Below are positions 39,832 to 49,787 of a DNA stretch of 64,000 nt, in pieces (position 1 is the stretch's first letter; every line of letters begins with the position of its first letter). The position numbers and the translations under genes are program-made. The DNA is from Aporhodopirellula aestuarii (GTDB taxonomy: Bacteria; Planctomycetota; Planctomycetia; Pirellulales; Pirellulaceae). The notes beneath the pieces are model-generated. The model saw only the letters and a program-made list of their open reading frames with translations, searched no databases and was not told the DNA's origin. The stretch is taken from the NCBI RefSeq assembly GCF_023701485.1, contig NZ_JAMQBK010000002.1, forward strand, positions 1 to 64,000, written 5' to 3'.

Positions 39832-41085
39832 CTACGAGTTCGCTCGCAGTGCGTCAATTTTCTTGCGAAGGAATCGCTGTTCAGGTTGCAGTTTGGCAAG
39901 GTTCAATGCACGCTTGAATGCTTGTAACGCTTCGTCGGTTCGGCCCAGGCGTCGCAGCAACTCGCCTCGCGCGGAGTGAGCAAGGTAGTAGTCGTTGATC
40001 TGGCCTCGTTGCATCAACTCATCGATGATCGCCAACCCGACTTCCACGCCGTCACGCATGGCGACCGCGACCGCTCGATTGAGCTCCACGATGGGGGACG
40101 GAGCCGCACTCGACAACACATCGTAAAGTGCCACGATTTGTGCCCAGTCGGTTTCACTCGCTGATCTTGCGTCCGCGTGAACCGCTGAGATCGCGGCTTG
40201 AATCGTGTAAACGCCAATGCGCCGCGTCCGCAAGGATCGTTCGATCAGATCCTTTCCTTCGCCGATCAAAGTTTGATCCCAAAGACTTCGGTCTTGATCT
40301 TCTAATAAAACAATATCGCCCAGCGAATCCGTACGCGCGGTGCGTCGGGACTCGTGCAGCAACATCAACGCGAGCAAACCCGCGACCTCGGGCTGTGGCA
40401 ACAGATCCATCAATAATCGGGCGAGACGGATTGCTTCGTCCGAAAGATCCACACGTGTGAGACTCTCCCCGCTCGATGCGGAGTATCCTTCGTTGAAGAC
40501 CAGGTAAATCACCGAAAGAACCGAATCGAGACGTTCGGGAAGATCCGATAGCGATGGAATGGCAAACGGGATCTTTGCGTTGCGAATCTTCGATTTCCCA
40601 CGCACAATCCGCTGTGCCAACGTCGAAGGTGGCACCAAAAACGCACGTGCAATTTCCTCCGTCGTCAGTCCGCAAACTTCACGTAGGGTCAGCGGAACTT
40701 GCACTTGCGGATCGATCGCGGGGTGGCAACACGTGAAGATCAAACGTAGCCGGTCGTCTTTGATGTCTTGCTCAGCAATCGAATCATTGGCTGCTTCGAT
40801 CTCGCTCACTCGGCGTGCCAACTCGGGTTGCAACTCACTGAGTCGTCGTCGCCGGCGGATGTTATCGACGGCTTTAAATCGCCCGGTCGAAACCAGCCAA
40901 GCCACCGGATTAGCGGGTATTCCCTGTTCCGGCCATTTTTGAATCGCGGCCGCGAACGCTTCATGCATGACCTCTTCAGCCAAATCGAAATCGCCGAGCA
41001 ACCGCACCAACGTCGCAAACACTTGTCGCGATTCGTTGCGGTAGATCTGGTCCACGGCGTCGGCGTTCATCTGTGACGACATCAC
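39832..41085 (-). CDS. ECF42-type sigma factor with C-terminal TPR-like extension
   Basis: A 417-residue sigma factor. Region 2: RLLGDFDLAEEVMHEAFAAA and PVAWLVSTGRFKAVDNIRRR. Region 4: VPLTLREVCGLTTEEIARAF and STLAQRIVRGKSKIR. Beyond that, 230 residues form the ECF42 extension: NEGYSASSGESLTRVDLSDEA, AVAVAMRDGVEVGL and tetratricopeptide-like helices near the end. ECF42 genes sit by DGPF-motif (YCII) protein genes, as here with three of them just upstream on the same strand. The extension replaces a classical anti-sigma factor. Role of the regulon is not firmly known; oxidative or antibiotic stress has been proposed for the group. Confidence 0.9.
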   Translation of the reverse strand: MMSSQMNADAVDQIYRNESRQVFATLVRLLGDFDLAEEVMHEAFAAAIQKWPEQGIPANPVAWLVSTGRFKAVDNIRRRRRLSELQPELARRVSEIEAANDSIAEQDIKDDRLRLIFTCCHPAIDPQVQVPLTLREVCGLTTEEIARAFLVPPSTLAQRIVRGKSKIRNAKIPFAIPSLSDLPERLDSVLSVIYLVFNEGYSASSGESLTRVDLSDEAIRLARLLMDLLPQPEVAGLLALMLLHESRRTARTDSLGDIVLLEDQDRSLWDQTLIGEGKDLIERSLRTRRIGVYTIQAAISAVHADARSASETDWAQIVALYDVLSSAAPSPIVELNRAVAVAMRDGVEVGLAIIDELMQRGQINDYYLAHSARGELLRRLGRTDEALQAFKRALNLAKLQPEQRFLRKKIDALRANS

Positions 41086-41122
41086 GATTCAGTTGGCGAA
41101 TGGAAGGAGGGCCGCAACAATG

Positions 41123-41515
41123 CTAAACGCTCGCTTTCCTATCGGATGCCATCTCGGTTGAAGATTCGGGCAATTCGGGTTTTGGAAAGATCGGTCGGAT
41201 TTCGACCGTCCCAAGTTTCGCGGGTGGCAATCGACTCGCGATCGCGATCGCTTCGTCTAGATTTTCGACGTCGATCAAATAGTAACCGCCTAATTGCTCA
41301 GACGTTTCCGCGAACGGGCCATCAGTGATCTGCCGATTTCCTTCACGCACTCGGACACTCGTCGCCGTCGTGATCGAATACAGCGGGTCAGACGAAATCA
41401 GCTTTCCTTGCTGCTGGAGTTCATTGCTGATCTTCATCGACTCGAGCATGCATTCCTTGCGTTCGTCCTCGGTCCAACAATCTTCGTTTCCATAAATGAG
41501 AAGCATGTATTTCAT
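41123..41515 (-). CDS. YCII/DGPF-domain protein
   Basis: A 130-residue single-domain YCII-related protein beginning KYMLLIYGNEDCW, with the hallmark ITDGPFAETSEQLGGYYLID and NLDEAIAIASRLP. The frame extends upstream, but the inner ATG is preceded by AAGGGA and matches the family start. It lies 37 bases upstream of the ECF42 sigma gene and would be cotranscribed. DGPF proteins are the typical companions and probable targets of ECF42 sigma factors; their biochemical activity is not established. A His/Asp pair typical of YCII enzymes is not obvious. Confidence 0.87.
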   Translation of the reverse strand: MKYMLLIYGNEDCWTEDERKECMLESMKISNELQQQGKLISSDPLYSITTATSVRVREGNRQITDGPFAETSEQLGGYYLIDVENLDEAIAIASRLPPAKLGTVEIRPIFPKPELPESSTEMASDRKASV

Positions 41516-41696
41516 TTTTAAATTCCCTTGGCGATCGTTTTCAAAATAGCAGTCCGCCTTGAGCGGGAAAAACGTGTGATTTGATAGCTGGAGAGTGACA
41601 TTTTTTGGCGAACGCATTGGAGTTTTCGCCTTTCACGTAGCTGAGTCTCTCCGGCGCTCTGAAAGTGGGAAGCGTCCGAAATCCTCGGTCTCGCGA

Positions 41697-41816
41697 GACG
41701 TCGATTTTATTACTGCGGGATTTCAAATGGAGCAGAACGGCGTAAGCCGTCCGGTAACGCGGGACCGGACGGCTTGCGCCGTTCCGCTAAAAGGAGCACT
41801 AAAACAATCAATGTCC
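41697..41816. repeat. Palindromic intergenic repeat, copy B (120-base unit)
   Basis: The 25-base right arm (41764-41788) is identical to that of copy D at 57069-57093; the left arm is 41732-41755 with 8 bases between arms. The likeness extends well beyond the hairpin: 41697-41816 aligns without gaps to 57002-57121, and I count about 15 differences in 120 bases. Flanks GACGTCG and AATCAA-GTCC are shared. Confidence 0.85.
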
Positions 41817-41864
41817 CGAGCGACCGAGCTACGTGAAAAGTGGCGATATCAAGTTAGGTAATGG

Positions 41865-42710
41865 TCATTCGCATTCACCGGCAACCATCACCATCCAACC
41901 CACTCCGAACGGGTCCGTCACCATGCCGAATCGAGGCGACCAAAACGTTTGGGAGAGAGGCATATCGATTTTGCCACCTTCGGCGAGTTGACCAAAGACC
42001 AAATCCGCATCCGCGACTGTTTTGACGGATAACGCGAGTCGGAATCCGTCGTGCGTAGGTTTTGCGGTGCAATCATCGCACGCCATTAACGACATCTCGC
42101 CGACGTTAAAGGACGCGTGCATGATTTTGTTCTCGTATCCATCCGGCACCATTCCTTCTGGCATTGGTTCGGGCGATTCGCTGTATCGCATCTTCATCGT
42201 TACCGTCGCGCCAATTGCGTGCTCGTAAAAGTCCAGAGCCTCTTCGCAACAACCTTCGAAGAACAGGTACGACTGGACGACCGCGGATTTGGTAGCGAGT
42301 TTGGCAGCCAGCTGTTCTTCGTGTTTGGCAATCTCGCCCGACGGATCGCTCTCGGCAAAGTCAGCCATTTCATAGATCTGGCGAATTTCAATATCGGACT
42401 CCTCCACCATCGGGTTCGGGCAACGCTTCACCCATTCGATCGCTTCCTCCATCGACGCGACTTCCCAGATCCAATAGCCCGCCACCAACTCTTTGGTCTC
42501 CGCAAACGGTCCATCAGTGACGGTTCGGTTCGCCCCTGAAAAGCGAACGCGGACACCCTCCGAACTCGGTTTGAGCCCTTCACCTGTTTTCATAATTCCG
42601 GCGTCGATCAATTGCTCATTGAACTTCCCCATTTCGGTTAGCAACTTTTCACTGGGCAACTCGCCCGCTTCGGAACTCTTCGTCGCTTTCACCATTACCA
42701 TGACTTTCAT
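41865..42710 (-). CDS. Fusion of YCII/DGPF domain and PhnB-like VOC (glyoxalase) domain
   Basis: A 281-residue protein. Residues 1-120 are a YCII unit (VMVMVKATKSSEAGE, VTDGPFAETKELVAGYWIWE). Residues about 140-281 are a PhnB-like vicinal-oxygen-chelate domain: VQSYLFFEGCCEEALDFYE, MRYSESPEPMPEG, KIMHASFNVG and a C-terminal PFGVGWMVMV. Such fusions accompany ECF42 sigma factors. Repeat copy B separates it from the single-domain YCII gene downstream. Reaction unknown; the VOC half of this group often lacks clear metal ligands. Confidence 0.85.
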   Translation of the reverse strand: MKVMVMVKATKSSEAGELPSEKLLTEMGKFNEQLIDAGIMKTGEGLKPSSEGVRVRFSGANRTVTDGPFAETKELVAGYWIWEVASMEEAIEWVKRCPNPMVEESDIEIRQIYEMADFAESDPSGEIAKHEEQLAAKLATKSAVVQSYLFFEGCCEEALDFYEHAIGATVTMKMRYSESPEPMPEGMVPDGYENKIMHASFNVGEMSLMACDDCTAKPTHDGFRLALSVKTVADADLVFGQLAEGGKIDMPLSQTFWSPRFGMVTDPFGVGWMVMVAGECE

Positions 42711-43106
42711 CTTCTTCTCCCTATGTTTAAAAATTGCGTTTCTTCTCTAGTGATTTGCCACCATCGAAAATGAGGGGTGACCGGACGGCTTGCGCCGTTC
42801 CGCTAAGTTTTTTAGCGGAATTGCGCGAGCCCTCCAGTTCAGGCAACCCCGAAGTTCAGGTTTGACAAAGCACTCGCTCAATAGCAGTCGTTTCTTGTAA
42901 TCAAACCTGCGGCCCGTTGTTGATCAACGTTGAGCGATGTCCTTCATTTGACGCCGCCATACGCCGGGTCACGCAGGTAGGCGTTGACGAAGAACGGACA
43001 CTTCGGCATCACGCACAACAGGATACCGGGAATTGCCCATTTGACGACTGCCTTGTGTACGTGAGTCCATGGTGACACTGGCCACGTTCCCCAAAACAAA
43101 CACGAC
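42711..43106. other. Intergenic region with inverted-order repeat copy C
   Basis: About 400 bases between two - strand YCII genes. ACCGGACGGCTTGCGCCGTTCCGCT (42780-42804) is the full right arm of the repeat family, followed across AAGTTTTTT by an inverted left-arm remnant (AGCGGAATTGCGCGAGCC, 42814-42831), so the arms are in the opposite order from copies A, B and D. Nothing else is supported. Confidence 0.55.
42780..42834. repeat. Palindromic intergenic repeat, copy C (arms in reverse order)
   Basis: The right arm is a perfect match to copies B and D over 25 bases; a partial, diverged left arm follows instead of preceding it, making a smaller hairpin TTCCGCTAA/TTAGCGGAA around a T-run. On the - strand this lies just upstream of the YCII-VOC gene. 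Confidence 0.75.
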
Positions 43107-44237
43107 TCATTTCTGCAACGATGTTAGAGTGGGCGCCTCGTATTCGTCATGCCGCCGCCACCAAACGTACGGATCGGATTGAGGCCAGCCTTCCGGGGAA
43201 TCTTCCCAAGTCTCTTGTCTTCCCAAGGGAGCCCGATCGAGCAAGGCGAATGAAGTCATGAACGCTTCACAGCCACGTCGTCCGGTGAAGTAGGTTTGAT
43301 AGATATCATCACCGTCTCGCAAAAACATACTCAGCCCATGCGATTCTCCTTCAGGAGTCGTCACCCCAAAATCCTCATTGAACGTGGTGCCTGCTGAGGA
43401 ATACCACGGCAGCGTCCAGCCCATGCGTTTATTGTAGGCTTCTAGAGTCGGAAATGGCCCGAGTGAAACCAACGCAATCGATAAACCGCGAGCGTTGATA
43501 TGTGCCGGGTGCCCGAGGTTGTCGACCAAAGTGGAACATCCGACGCAACCAGCCGCCGGCCAACCACAAACGCTTTCGGCGAACATGAAGTGATAAACGG
43601 CGAGCTGCTGACGGCCTTCGAACAGATCGATCAATCTGGCTTTGCCGTCGGGACCTTCGAACGTGTAATCCTTTTCGATCTTGACCATTGGCATCCGACC
43701 TCGCTCGGCAGCGAGTGCATCTTGAGCTCGTGTCGCCGCCTTTTCTCTGACCCGCAGTCGATCCATCGCAGACTGCCACTCTTTCCGCGAGACCACGGCG
43801 GGCTTCCCTCTGCTAGGTTTCAGTGACTTGTCGCATTCATCGTGCGATGCGTTCGCCATGGCGGCGTCGCGGGCGGCGATCAGCGCGTTGACCTCTTCAT
43901 CGGCGGGCCGAATTTCGAACGGCCCCATCTTCACGCCAGGATGTTGAGTCATCAACGAAATCGCGTGATTCAGGTCGCGGGCTTCAAGCAAAAGGATGCC
44001 GCCGAGCATTTCTTTCGATTCGATGTATGGACCATCGGTCACCTCGACGCTGCCGTTCTTTATCCGCAACGTGACCGCGTTTTGTGCCGCCTGCAGAGCT
44101 TCGCCCCCAAGAAAATGGCCGCCGCGACGCAGTTCGTCGTCGTAGGCAAAGCACTCTTCCATCATCCGCTGGCCATCCTCCTCGGCCAAAAACGCTAGTT
44201 TGGATTCGTCAATGAATCCCATACAAATGAATTTCAT
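43107..44237 (-). CDS. Fusion of YCII/DGPF domain and DUF899 thioredoxin-like domain
   Basis: A 376-residue protein. N-terminal YCII unit: [35 protein letters not shown]. After a charged linker, a DUF899 domain occupies residues about 160-376: [40 protein letters not shown] with clustered cysteines, [17 protein letters not shown] and [11 protein letters not shown]899 proteins have a thioredoxin-like fold, which hints at redox chemistry. The inner ATG at 44237 is preferred to 44300 because homology begins there. It is the third DGPF-type gene near the ECF42 factor. Confidence 0.85.
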   Translation of the reverse strand: MKFICMGFIDESKLAFLAEEDGQRMMEECFAYDDELRRGGHFLGGEALQAAQNAVTLRIKNGSVEVTDGPYIESKEMLGGILLLEARDLNHAISLMTQHPGVKMGPFEIRPADEEVNALIAARDAAMANASHDECDKSLKPSRGKPAVVSRKEWQSAMDRLRVREKAATRAQDALAAERGRMPMVKIEKDYTFEGPDGKARLIDLFEGRQQLAVYHFMFAESVCGWPAAGCVGCSTLVDNLGHPAHINARGLSIALVSLGPFPTLEAYNKRMGWTLPWYSSAGTTFNEDFGVTTPEGESHGLSMFLRDGDDIYQTYFTGRRGCEAFMTSFALLDRAPLGRQETWEDSPEGWPQSDPYVWWRRHDEYEAPTLTSLQK

Positions 44238-44400
44238 CGTTCTCTCTCGCATGTGTGACCAACGGAACTCCTCGCCACTTTGTGAATAGTCGAAACACAC
44301 CGCAGCAAATCGACATCACTGCAATAAAAATTACCAGAGAACGCGCACCGCCCAGAGGTTCCTATCCGTACATCATGTTCAAACGGGTGCGGAGACGATA

Positions 44401-45840
44401 TCACGGCATCGAGATCGGACCGGGTTCGTTGATTTCCGTGGCCTTTGAGGCGTCACCGGGCATCTCCAGATGCTTAAACGCTTTGCGGTCCGGCTTGGAA
44501 CCCCCGGGGGCGGCATCCCGGTGCGGGGTAGGGTTGGTCGGGATCGTGTCGCCGGTCTGGTCGGTCCAACGTGTTAACAATGCACGAGCTTGGTTGAGTA
44601 CCTGCTCTTGCTCGGGATTCGAAGCGAGATTGTTTAACTGGTCGGGGTCGCGTCCAACGTGATAAAGCTCTTCCGCGGGACACGGGTTTTGAAAGACGTT
44701 CGATTGCGCGTCCGTCAGTTGCCCGGATTTATGTGCGGCCCAAAGTTCCTCTCCCGCACCGCCGATGTACGCTTCCACGCAAAGGTTTTGCTGGTCAGGA
44801 AAATTGTTGCGGATGTAGAGCCAATCGCCGAATCGGACGGACCGCTCGTGATTGCGGTAGACGTGCCAGTTATGTTCGGCGAAGACCATGTCACGAATGC
44901 TGGCCTTCGGATCCTTCAAGATTTTCACAAAGCTGACGCCTTGAATTCGAGGGTCTTTCTCGACGCCCGTGAATTCAAGAATCGTGGCTGCAACGTCGAT
45001 GGAACTGATCAGCCCCTCTACGACTGCCGGTTCGGATCGCCGCGGATCGTGAACGACAAATGGCGTTTTAATTCCGCTGTCGTACAACCGGGTTTTGCAG
45101 CGGGGAAACGGACGTCCATTGTCTGCCATCACGATGATGAGCGTGTTATCGAAAACATCCTGGCGTTTGAGTTCTGCGACAACCTCGCCAACAAAATGGT
45201 CGTACCGGCTGACTTCGTGATAGTAACTCGCGAGATCCTCACGCGTTTTCGGACCGTCAACCAGATAAGGCGGGACCTTCACGTCAGCGGGATCATATTT
45301 CGGTGCGTCCTCGTTGATCGACCAAGCACGGTGTGCGTCCGTGGAGGCAAACCAGCAAAAGAATGGTTTGTCTTTCGGACGGTCACGCAGTATTTCGACC
45401 CAATCTTCTTCCTTGCCGGGGCCTTTGCCTTTGGAGATTTTGGTGAACGCGACGTTCGCGTGATTGCCCATGTGATGCTTGCCCGACAAGACGGTGTAAT
45501 ACCCCGCGTTTTTCAACAACTCGGGAAACAACACGGATCCCGCGGGCAACTCGGTGTGCAATTCAGGGGCACCGGTGTTGTGCGGGTATCGCCCGGTGAT
45601 GATGCTGCACCGACTCGGACTGCAACTGCTCGTCGTCAGGTAGGCGTTGTCAAAACGCAAGCCACGGGCGGCCAACGCGTCGATGTTGGGAGTCTGCACA
45701 CTCGGGTGTCCGTAACATCCGAGGTCCTCCTGAGAAATGTCGTCGGCAATCAGAAACACGACGTTGCTGGGATCCGCCGCCGCGGAAACCGCCGCAAAGA
45801 CAAGGCAACCTAACGCTAAGATCACATACCGATAATTCAT
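44401..45840 (-). CDS. Secreted sulfatase (N-sulphoglucosamine sulphohydrolase-like)
   Basis: About 479 residues. The signal peptide starts at MNYRYVILALGCLVFAAVSA. Metal ligands: NVVFLIADDISQEDLGCYG. Formylglycine motif CSPSR with Cys73. Substrate-side residues: LSGKHHMGNH, FFCWFASTDAHRAW and VMADNGRPFPRCKTRLYDSG. This layout is that of sulfamidase/heparan-like sulfatases, a group that also acts on other sulfated sugars in marine bacteria. The frame is open to 45918; several upstream ATGs exist, but 45840 gives the cleanest signal. It lies 200 bases from the EamA gene and is near the agarolytic locus. Confidence 0.86.
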   Translation of the reverse strand: MNYRYVILALGCLVFAAVSAAADPSNVVFLIADDISQEDLGCYGHPSVQTPNIDALAARGLRFDNAYLTTSSCSPSRCSIITGRYPHNTGAPELHTELPAGSVLFPELLKNAGYYTVLSGKHHMGNHANVAFTKISKGKGPGKEEDWVEILRDRPKDKPFFCWFASTDAHRAWSINEDAPKYDPADVKVPPYLVDGPKTREDLASYYHEVSRYDHFVGEVVAELKRQDVFDNTLIIVMADNGRPFPRCKTRLYDSGIKTPFVVHDPRRSEPAVVEGLISSIDVAATILEFTGVEKDPRIQGVSFVKILKDPKASIRDMVFAEHNWHVYRNHERSVRFGDWLYIRNNFPDQQNLCVEAYIGGAGEELWAAHKSGQLTDAQSNVFQNPCPAEELYHVGRDPDQLNNLASNPEQEQVLNQARALLTRWTDQTGDTIPTNPTPHRDAAPGGSKPDRKAFKHLEMPGDASKATEINEPGPISMP

Positions 45841-46041
45841 GAGGGCAAATTCGTTTCGAGGCATGGGGATTTTCGCACTCATCATAGTCGACGTTTCGTG
45901 CCAAATGGAAATGCGCACCCGCCGGGCAAACTCATTCGCTGATGTCGACTCATCACTTGTGTAGGCAGCATCAAACGCGGCGGTGACGAGCGTTGTCGTT
46001 TGAGCATCATTGGGTTGGTTTTGAATTTCGGTTCGCTGAAT

Positions 46042-46935
46042 TCAGGTCAGCGGTTCAGAGCTTTGCGGCGCGATCCGCTCCTCGCTTAACCATGGCTGAA
46101 TCAACACCGAAATGAGGATGACCGCGGCACCAACGTAAAAACTGAAACTGACGTCACGATGATCGTGGAAGAGCAGCGAACCCAACGCGATTCCGTAGAC
46201 CGGTTCGAGGTTGTTCGCAAAGTTGATCGTGAAGACACTCAATCGCTCGAGCAGACGCACGTACACGTGATAAGCGTAGATCGTGCAGGCCAGTACCAAG
46301 ATCATCATCCATCCCCACTGGGAAACCGGCGGAATCCATGGTTTCAGGGTGGGGCCTAGTTCAGATGAACCGAAACACAAAAGTGCGGCGGCGCAAAACA
46401 TGGCCGATCCCGCCATTTGGTACGTAACGATGACAATGGGCGGCGCACGATGAAACAGTTGTCCATTGAAGATTGAAAACAAACACGCCAAGACTGCCGC
46501 CACAACCGCAACGATCACGCCAGTTTGAAAATGAGCTTGGCTGTAGTAGATAATCCCGACACCGCCTGCGGCAACGACGCCGAGTAGCAAGTTCAACGCG
46601 TTGAATCGGACCCGCGAGACCATCATTGGTTCCAGAACCGCAGTCCAAAACGAAACCGTCGCCATGCCGATCATGCAGACGGAAACCGACGCGATTTTGA
46701 CTGCGACAAAGAATAGGATCCAGTGAAGCCCCAACAGGAATCCGTTGCCCAACAGCATGGCAGCAACCTTCGTGTCGATCTTCAAACGCGATCGTAAAAC
46801 TGCCACTAAAATCAGTGCGGACAACAGGCTGCGCAGGAAAACCAGTTGAGTCGGGCTGAGGTCGATCAGGTTTCCAAGGACCGCGGTGAATCCCCACAAC
46901 AAGATAACGAAATGCAGTTTGATATAGTCGATCAC
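46042..46935 (-). CDS. EamA-family (DMT superfamily) transporter
   Basis: A 297-residue inner-membrane protein with ten hydrophobic helices in two repeated EamA halves: LHFVILLWGFTAVLGNLIDL and TQLVFLRSLLSALILVAVL in the first, VIVAVVAAVLACLFSIFNGQ and VYGIALGSLLFHDHR in the second. The GTG at 46935 fits the family's usual length; the frame is open to 47085, but those residues look non-coding. DMT carriers export metabolites such as amino acids or sugars; the substrate is not predictable. Between the sulfatase and the AraC gene, all on the - strand. Confidence 0.8.
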   Translation of the reverse strand: MIDYIKLHFVILLWGFTAVLGNLIDLSPTQLVFLRSLLSALILVAVLRSRLKIDTKVAAMLLGNGFLLGLHWILFFVAVKIASVSVCMIGMATVSFWTAVLEPMMVSRVRFNALNLLLGVVAAGGVGIIYYSQAHFQTGVIVAVVAAVLACLFSIFNGQLFHRAPPIVIVTYQMAGSAMFCAAALLCFGSSELGPTLKPWIPPVSQWGWMMILVLACTIYAYHVYVRLLERLSVFTINFANNLEPVYGIALGSLLFHDHRDVSFSFYVGAAVILISVLIQPWLSEERIAPQSSEPLT

Positions 46936-47314
46936 TGAAACCAACGATTGAAGGCAGATCGGAATCCCGCCTACGTTCACAGCGGACGAAGGATGTCGCG
47001 GTGCCTGCGGGATGTTCCAGTTGCGGAGTCTAAGGGAGCAGACGGATTCCGTTAAGATGGTCCCCGATTGGAGGATCAATCGCATTTCGTTTCTATCCAG
47101 ACCGGCAATTCCAAGCCAGCGGATCTGAAAACGAGCGACTGAATCGGTGAAATATTGAACTCTCGGTGAGTGTCACGTAGCCATCATGGCTGTGGTCACT
47201 GGAGCTTCTTACCCGGACCACGTCGTCGACAATGAACTGGTCTCAGATCACGCCGCGAATGACGCGTCATCGATTCACGTTCATCTTCTTGCGTTAGCTA
47301 ATGTAGCCGACGCG
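46936..47314. other. Intergenic region between EamA and AraC genes
   Basis: Roughly 380 bases. The 5' extension of the EamA frame (to 47085) is the only long frame and lacks membrane-like character. No repeat or terminator was identified. Confidence 0.35.
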
Positions 47315-48154
47315 TTATCTCGACCGGTAGTCACGCGGAGAGATGTGGTAGCGAGCCAAAAAGAGTCTGTTGAAATTTGCGAGATTGTTGAAACCGCAAC
47401 TGAAGGCGATGTCCGAAACGGTGCGTTTGCTTTCGAGCAATTCTCGAGCAGCCCGGCTGAGGCGTAGTTCGATAACGTATTCCTGGAACGTTCTGCCCAG
47501 CCGTTTCCGAAAATAGCGACTCAACGATTGAGGGTGCAGGCACGCGACTTTCGCGATGTCGGCGAGGCGGATTGTGTCCTGCCAGTGGGCGTCGATGTAA
47601 CTGAGAATCCTTTCGAGTCGCTTGTCCTGTTCGACGTCTTCGGACGCCATAAAATCATGACTGGCCATTTGTTCTCGCTGAGTGTCGGAGCTGAGAACGT
47701 CCAATAGCTCGATCAGGCGACTGAGTCGCTGCGGCCCGATGGGGGCTTTGAAAAGGCGTGTCATGACGCGACTGCCTTCTTTGCGAACCGGATCGGAGAA
47801 TTGCAGGCCGCGTGAGGCGTCTTGAATCAGTTGGCGAATGGAACGGCATTCCGCAAGATTGAAGAAGTCACCTCCCAGGGCGTCGATGCGAAATTGCACC
47901 ACCCGGGAGTGCGACTTCTTGCATTTCCAATTTTTGTAACGATGCGGCAGTAGAGGCCCGAACATGGCGAGATCACCGGGGGTATAGGTATCGAACTGAT
48001 CCCCAACCAACCGCTCACCGCTGCTCGCGATGATATGAGTGATCTCGATTTCGGGATGAAAGTGGTGAGGACAATCGAAGTCCTTGTCGATCCACTCCAA
48101 GCACCGAAACGACGCCTGCTCATCGACGGTGACTTTCTCGTAGATCATCTTCAT
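47315..48154 (-). CDS. AraC-family regulator divergent to the sugar operon
   Basis: A 279-residue regulator. The N-terminal cupin has histidines in CPHHFHPEIEITHI and a TPGDLAMFGPLLPHRYKN strand. The C-terminal two-HTH domain reads IRLADIAKVACLHPQSLSRYF and VSDIAFSCGFNNLANFNRLF, ending in the family motif YHISPRDYR. It is divergent from the isomerase-kinase-aldolase-enolase-GH2 operon with only 116 bases between the start codons, so it is the prime candidate to control that operon, probably as an activator responding to the sugar substrate. The ATG is at 48154. Confidence 0.92.
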   Translation of the reverse strand: MKMIYEKVTVDEQASFRCLEWIDKDFDCPHHFHPEIEITHIIASSGERLVGDQFDTYTPGDLAMFGPLLPHRYKNWKCKKSHSRVVQFRIDALGGDFFNLAECRSIRQLIQDASRGLQFSDPVRKEGSRVMTRLFKAPIGPQRLSRLIELLDVLSSDTQREQMASHDFMASEDVEQDKRLERILSYIDAHWQDTIRLADIAKVACLHPQSLSRYFRKRLGRTFQEYVIELRLSRAARELLESKRTVSDIAFSCGFNNLANFNRLFLARYHISPRDYRSR

Positions 48155-48270
48155 GTGAATTGCTCTGGTAACACATTGCGGGCGTGTTTTTTCGAAAACT
48201 GGTGAAGATAGTATAGGTCTTTGTGAGCCAAAGCGTAGTGGAGCCGGGGGCTACCTGGGATCTTGATGGG
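48155..48270. promoter_or_regulatory. Divergent control region between araC-type regulator and the sugar operon
   Basis: 116 bases. Contains the palindrome TTTTCGAAAA (48189-48198) and an AT-rich GATAGTATAG (48207-48216) that could be a -10 element for the rightward operon. AraC half-sites cannot be defined by eye. Confidence 0.4.
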
Positions 48271-49785
48271 ATGAATAACAACTCCACATTTGCGTTGCCA
48301 ACAAAAGGCATTCTGAACGATGTGCTATCCGAGATAGTGCGTCCGCCACGTCCACTCTCGCCGAGCAGGATTTTGATTGTTGCCTGTGGGGTGAAGATCC
48401 ATTTTCCGTGGGGGAAGGCGTGTCAGCGATACGATGCCGCGTACTCGGCGTTGTGCGAAGCCACGGCAGATCTGCCGGTTGAAATCGTTCGTGCCGCGGA
48501 GCCATTTGAGGATCCGGACGCACTCTGTGAGTTGCTCGACGGAGAACTGCGAGAGGGCCTGGCCGGAATCGTGTTCTTCCATGCCGCGTATACCGCGGGT
48601 GAAATCGGAAGTCATCTGGGCCGGTGGTTGACCGACCACAAAGTCCCACTGCTTTCATGGGCGTGGCCGGAGCCAGGCAACCGAGCGTCGAATGAAGCAA
48701 ACAGCCTGACGTGCCAAAACTTCCTGCAGCAAATGTGGACGCAAATGGAGGTGCCCTACGCTTGGTTGCACGAAGAGACTAATGCGTCGTCGCACGGCAT
48801 ATTGCAATGCTTTGCGCGGGCTGTGTTTGCTCGTGACAAGTTTCGACACTCTAAGTTTCTGCATGCCGGTGGCTCACGTGTGACGGCATTTTATGACGGC
48901 GAAGTCGACGAACTCGCGGTCATGCGAAACCTGGGGTGTCGTTTCGACCGGATAGATTTGGAAGCCGTCTTTCAGCACGCGAACAAACGTTTCACCGATG
49001 CCGATGTTATTCGTCTGAAAGACGCCATGATTGGGCATCCTGACTGCGCCAAGGTGAGCGTGCCTGATGAACAAATTTTGCAAACCTATCGATTCGGTTT
49101 AGCAATGCTGGATCTCGCGGCGGAGCACGGCTATATCGGTGCCACGGTGAAGAGTTGGCCTGAACTGTTTGATTGTTATCACTGCGCGATCGATGGCTCG
49201 GTGTCGATGATGAACGACTTTGGTTTCTGCGTTGCCGAAGAAGGCGAAATGAACGGGTTGCTGTCGTCGATGGCGTTGTGGTTGTTGTCCAACGGTGACG
49301 CCGTACCGACGATGATGGATTTATCGCTTTGGAAACTGAAGCAGGATCGACTCGGCATTTGGCATTGTGGTGCGTCTCCAACCCGGTTGCTCAAACCGGG
49401 GACTCAATTCGCCGCGACGCGTCACTCGATTTTGGAAAATGGTGACCCTGAAACGGCCGTTGGTTTGATGCTGGAGTTTCTCTTGGCCAACGGGCCGATC
49501 ACGGTCATGCGGTATCTCGCCCCCGATGCGAGTCGTTGGTTCGCGTTCGAGGGTGAGTTCGTTGACACGGAACTGGACTACCGAGGTACGTATGGATTGA
49601 TGAAGCCGACGGGCGATACCACGGTCGGACAGATCATGGGAACGATTTTTGACGCCGGCCTCGATCATCACTGGAGCGTCGGGTACGGCCATTGGCACGA
49701 GGAGCTTCGGATATTGAATCATTTCTGTGGGTTGAAGGAGATTCCACTTCGCCAATCAAACGCTAACTATGGGCTGAGTCGTTGA
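48271..49785 (+). CDS. L-fucose/L-arabinose isomerase-like protein
   Basis: A 504-residue cytoplasmic protein of the FucI-like fold, which interconverts aldoses and ketoses with a bound divalent metal. Family features: [15 protein letters not shown] near the start; [20 protein letters not shown]; then [19 protein letters not shown] with Glu323/324, [10 protein letters not shown] with Asp350, and GIWHCG with His365. These three positions correspond to the Glu, Asp and His metal ligands of the family. The start is the ATG at 48271; a GTG at 48223 would add 16 residues. It is the first gene of the operon; the kinase gene follows with a 2-base gap. D- or L-galactose and related sugars are plausible substrates from context. 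The exact substrate is unknown. Confidence 0.78.
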   Translation: MNNNSTFALPTKGILNDVLSEIVRPPRPLSPSRILIVACGVKIHFPWGKACQRYDAAYSALCEATADLPVEIVRAAEPFEDPDALCELLDGELREGLAGIVFFHAAYTAGEIGSHLGRWLTDHKVPLLSWAWPEPGNRASNEANSLTCQNFLQQMWTQMEVPYAWLHEETNASSHGILQCFARAVFARDKFRHSKFLHAGGSRVTAFYDGEVDELAVMRNLGCRFDRIDLEAVFQHANKRFTDADVIRLKDAMIGHPDCAKVSVPDEQILQTYRFGLAMLDLAAEHGYIGATVKSWPELFDCYHCAIDGSVSMMNDFGFCVAEEGEMNGLLSSMALWLLSNGDAVPTMMDLSLWKLKQDRLGIWHCGASPTRLLKPGTQFAATRHSILENGDPETAVGLMLEFLLANGPITVMRYLAPDASRWFAFEGEFVDTELDYRGTYGLMKPTGDTTVGQIMGTIFDAGLDHHWSVGYGHWHEELRILNHFCGLKEIPLRQSNANYGLSR

Positions 49786-49787
49786 AA

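Noticed and set aside
44659-45813. Long + strand open frame of 384 codons opposite the sulfatase
   Set aside because: It is antisense to a clear sulfatase with a formylglycine motif and shows no family features; a codon-bias shadow.
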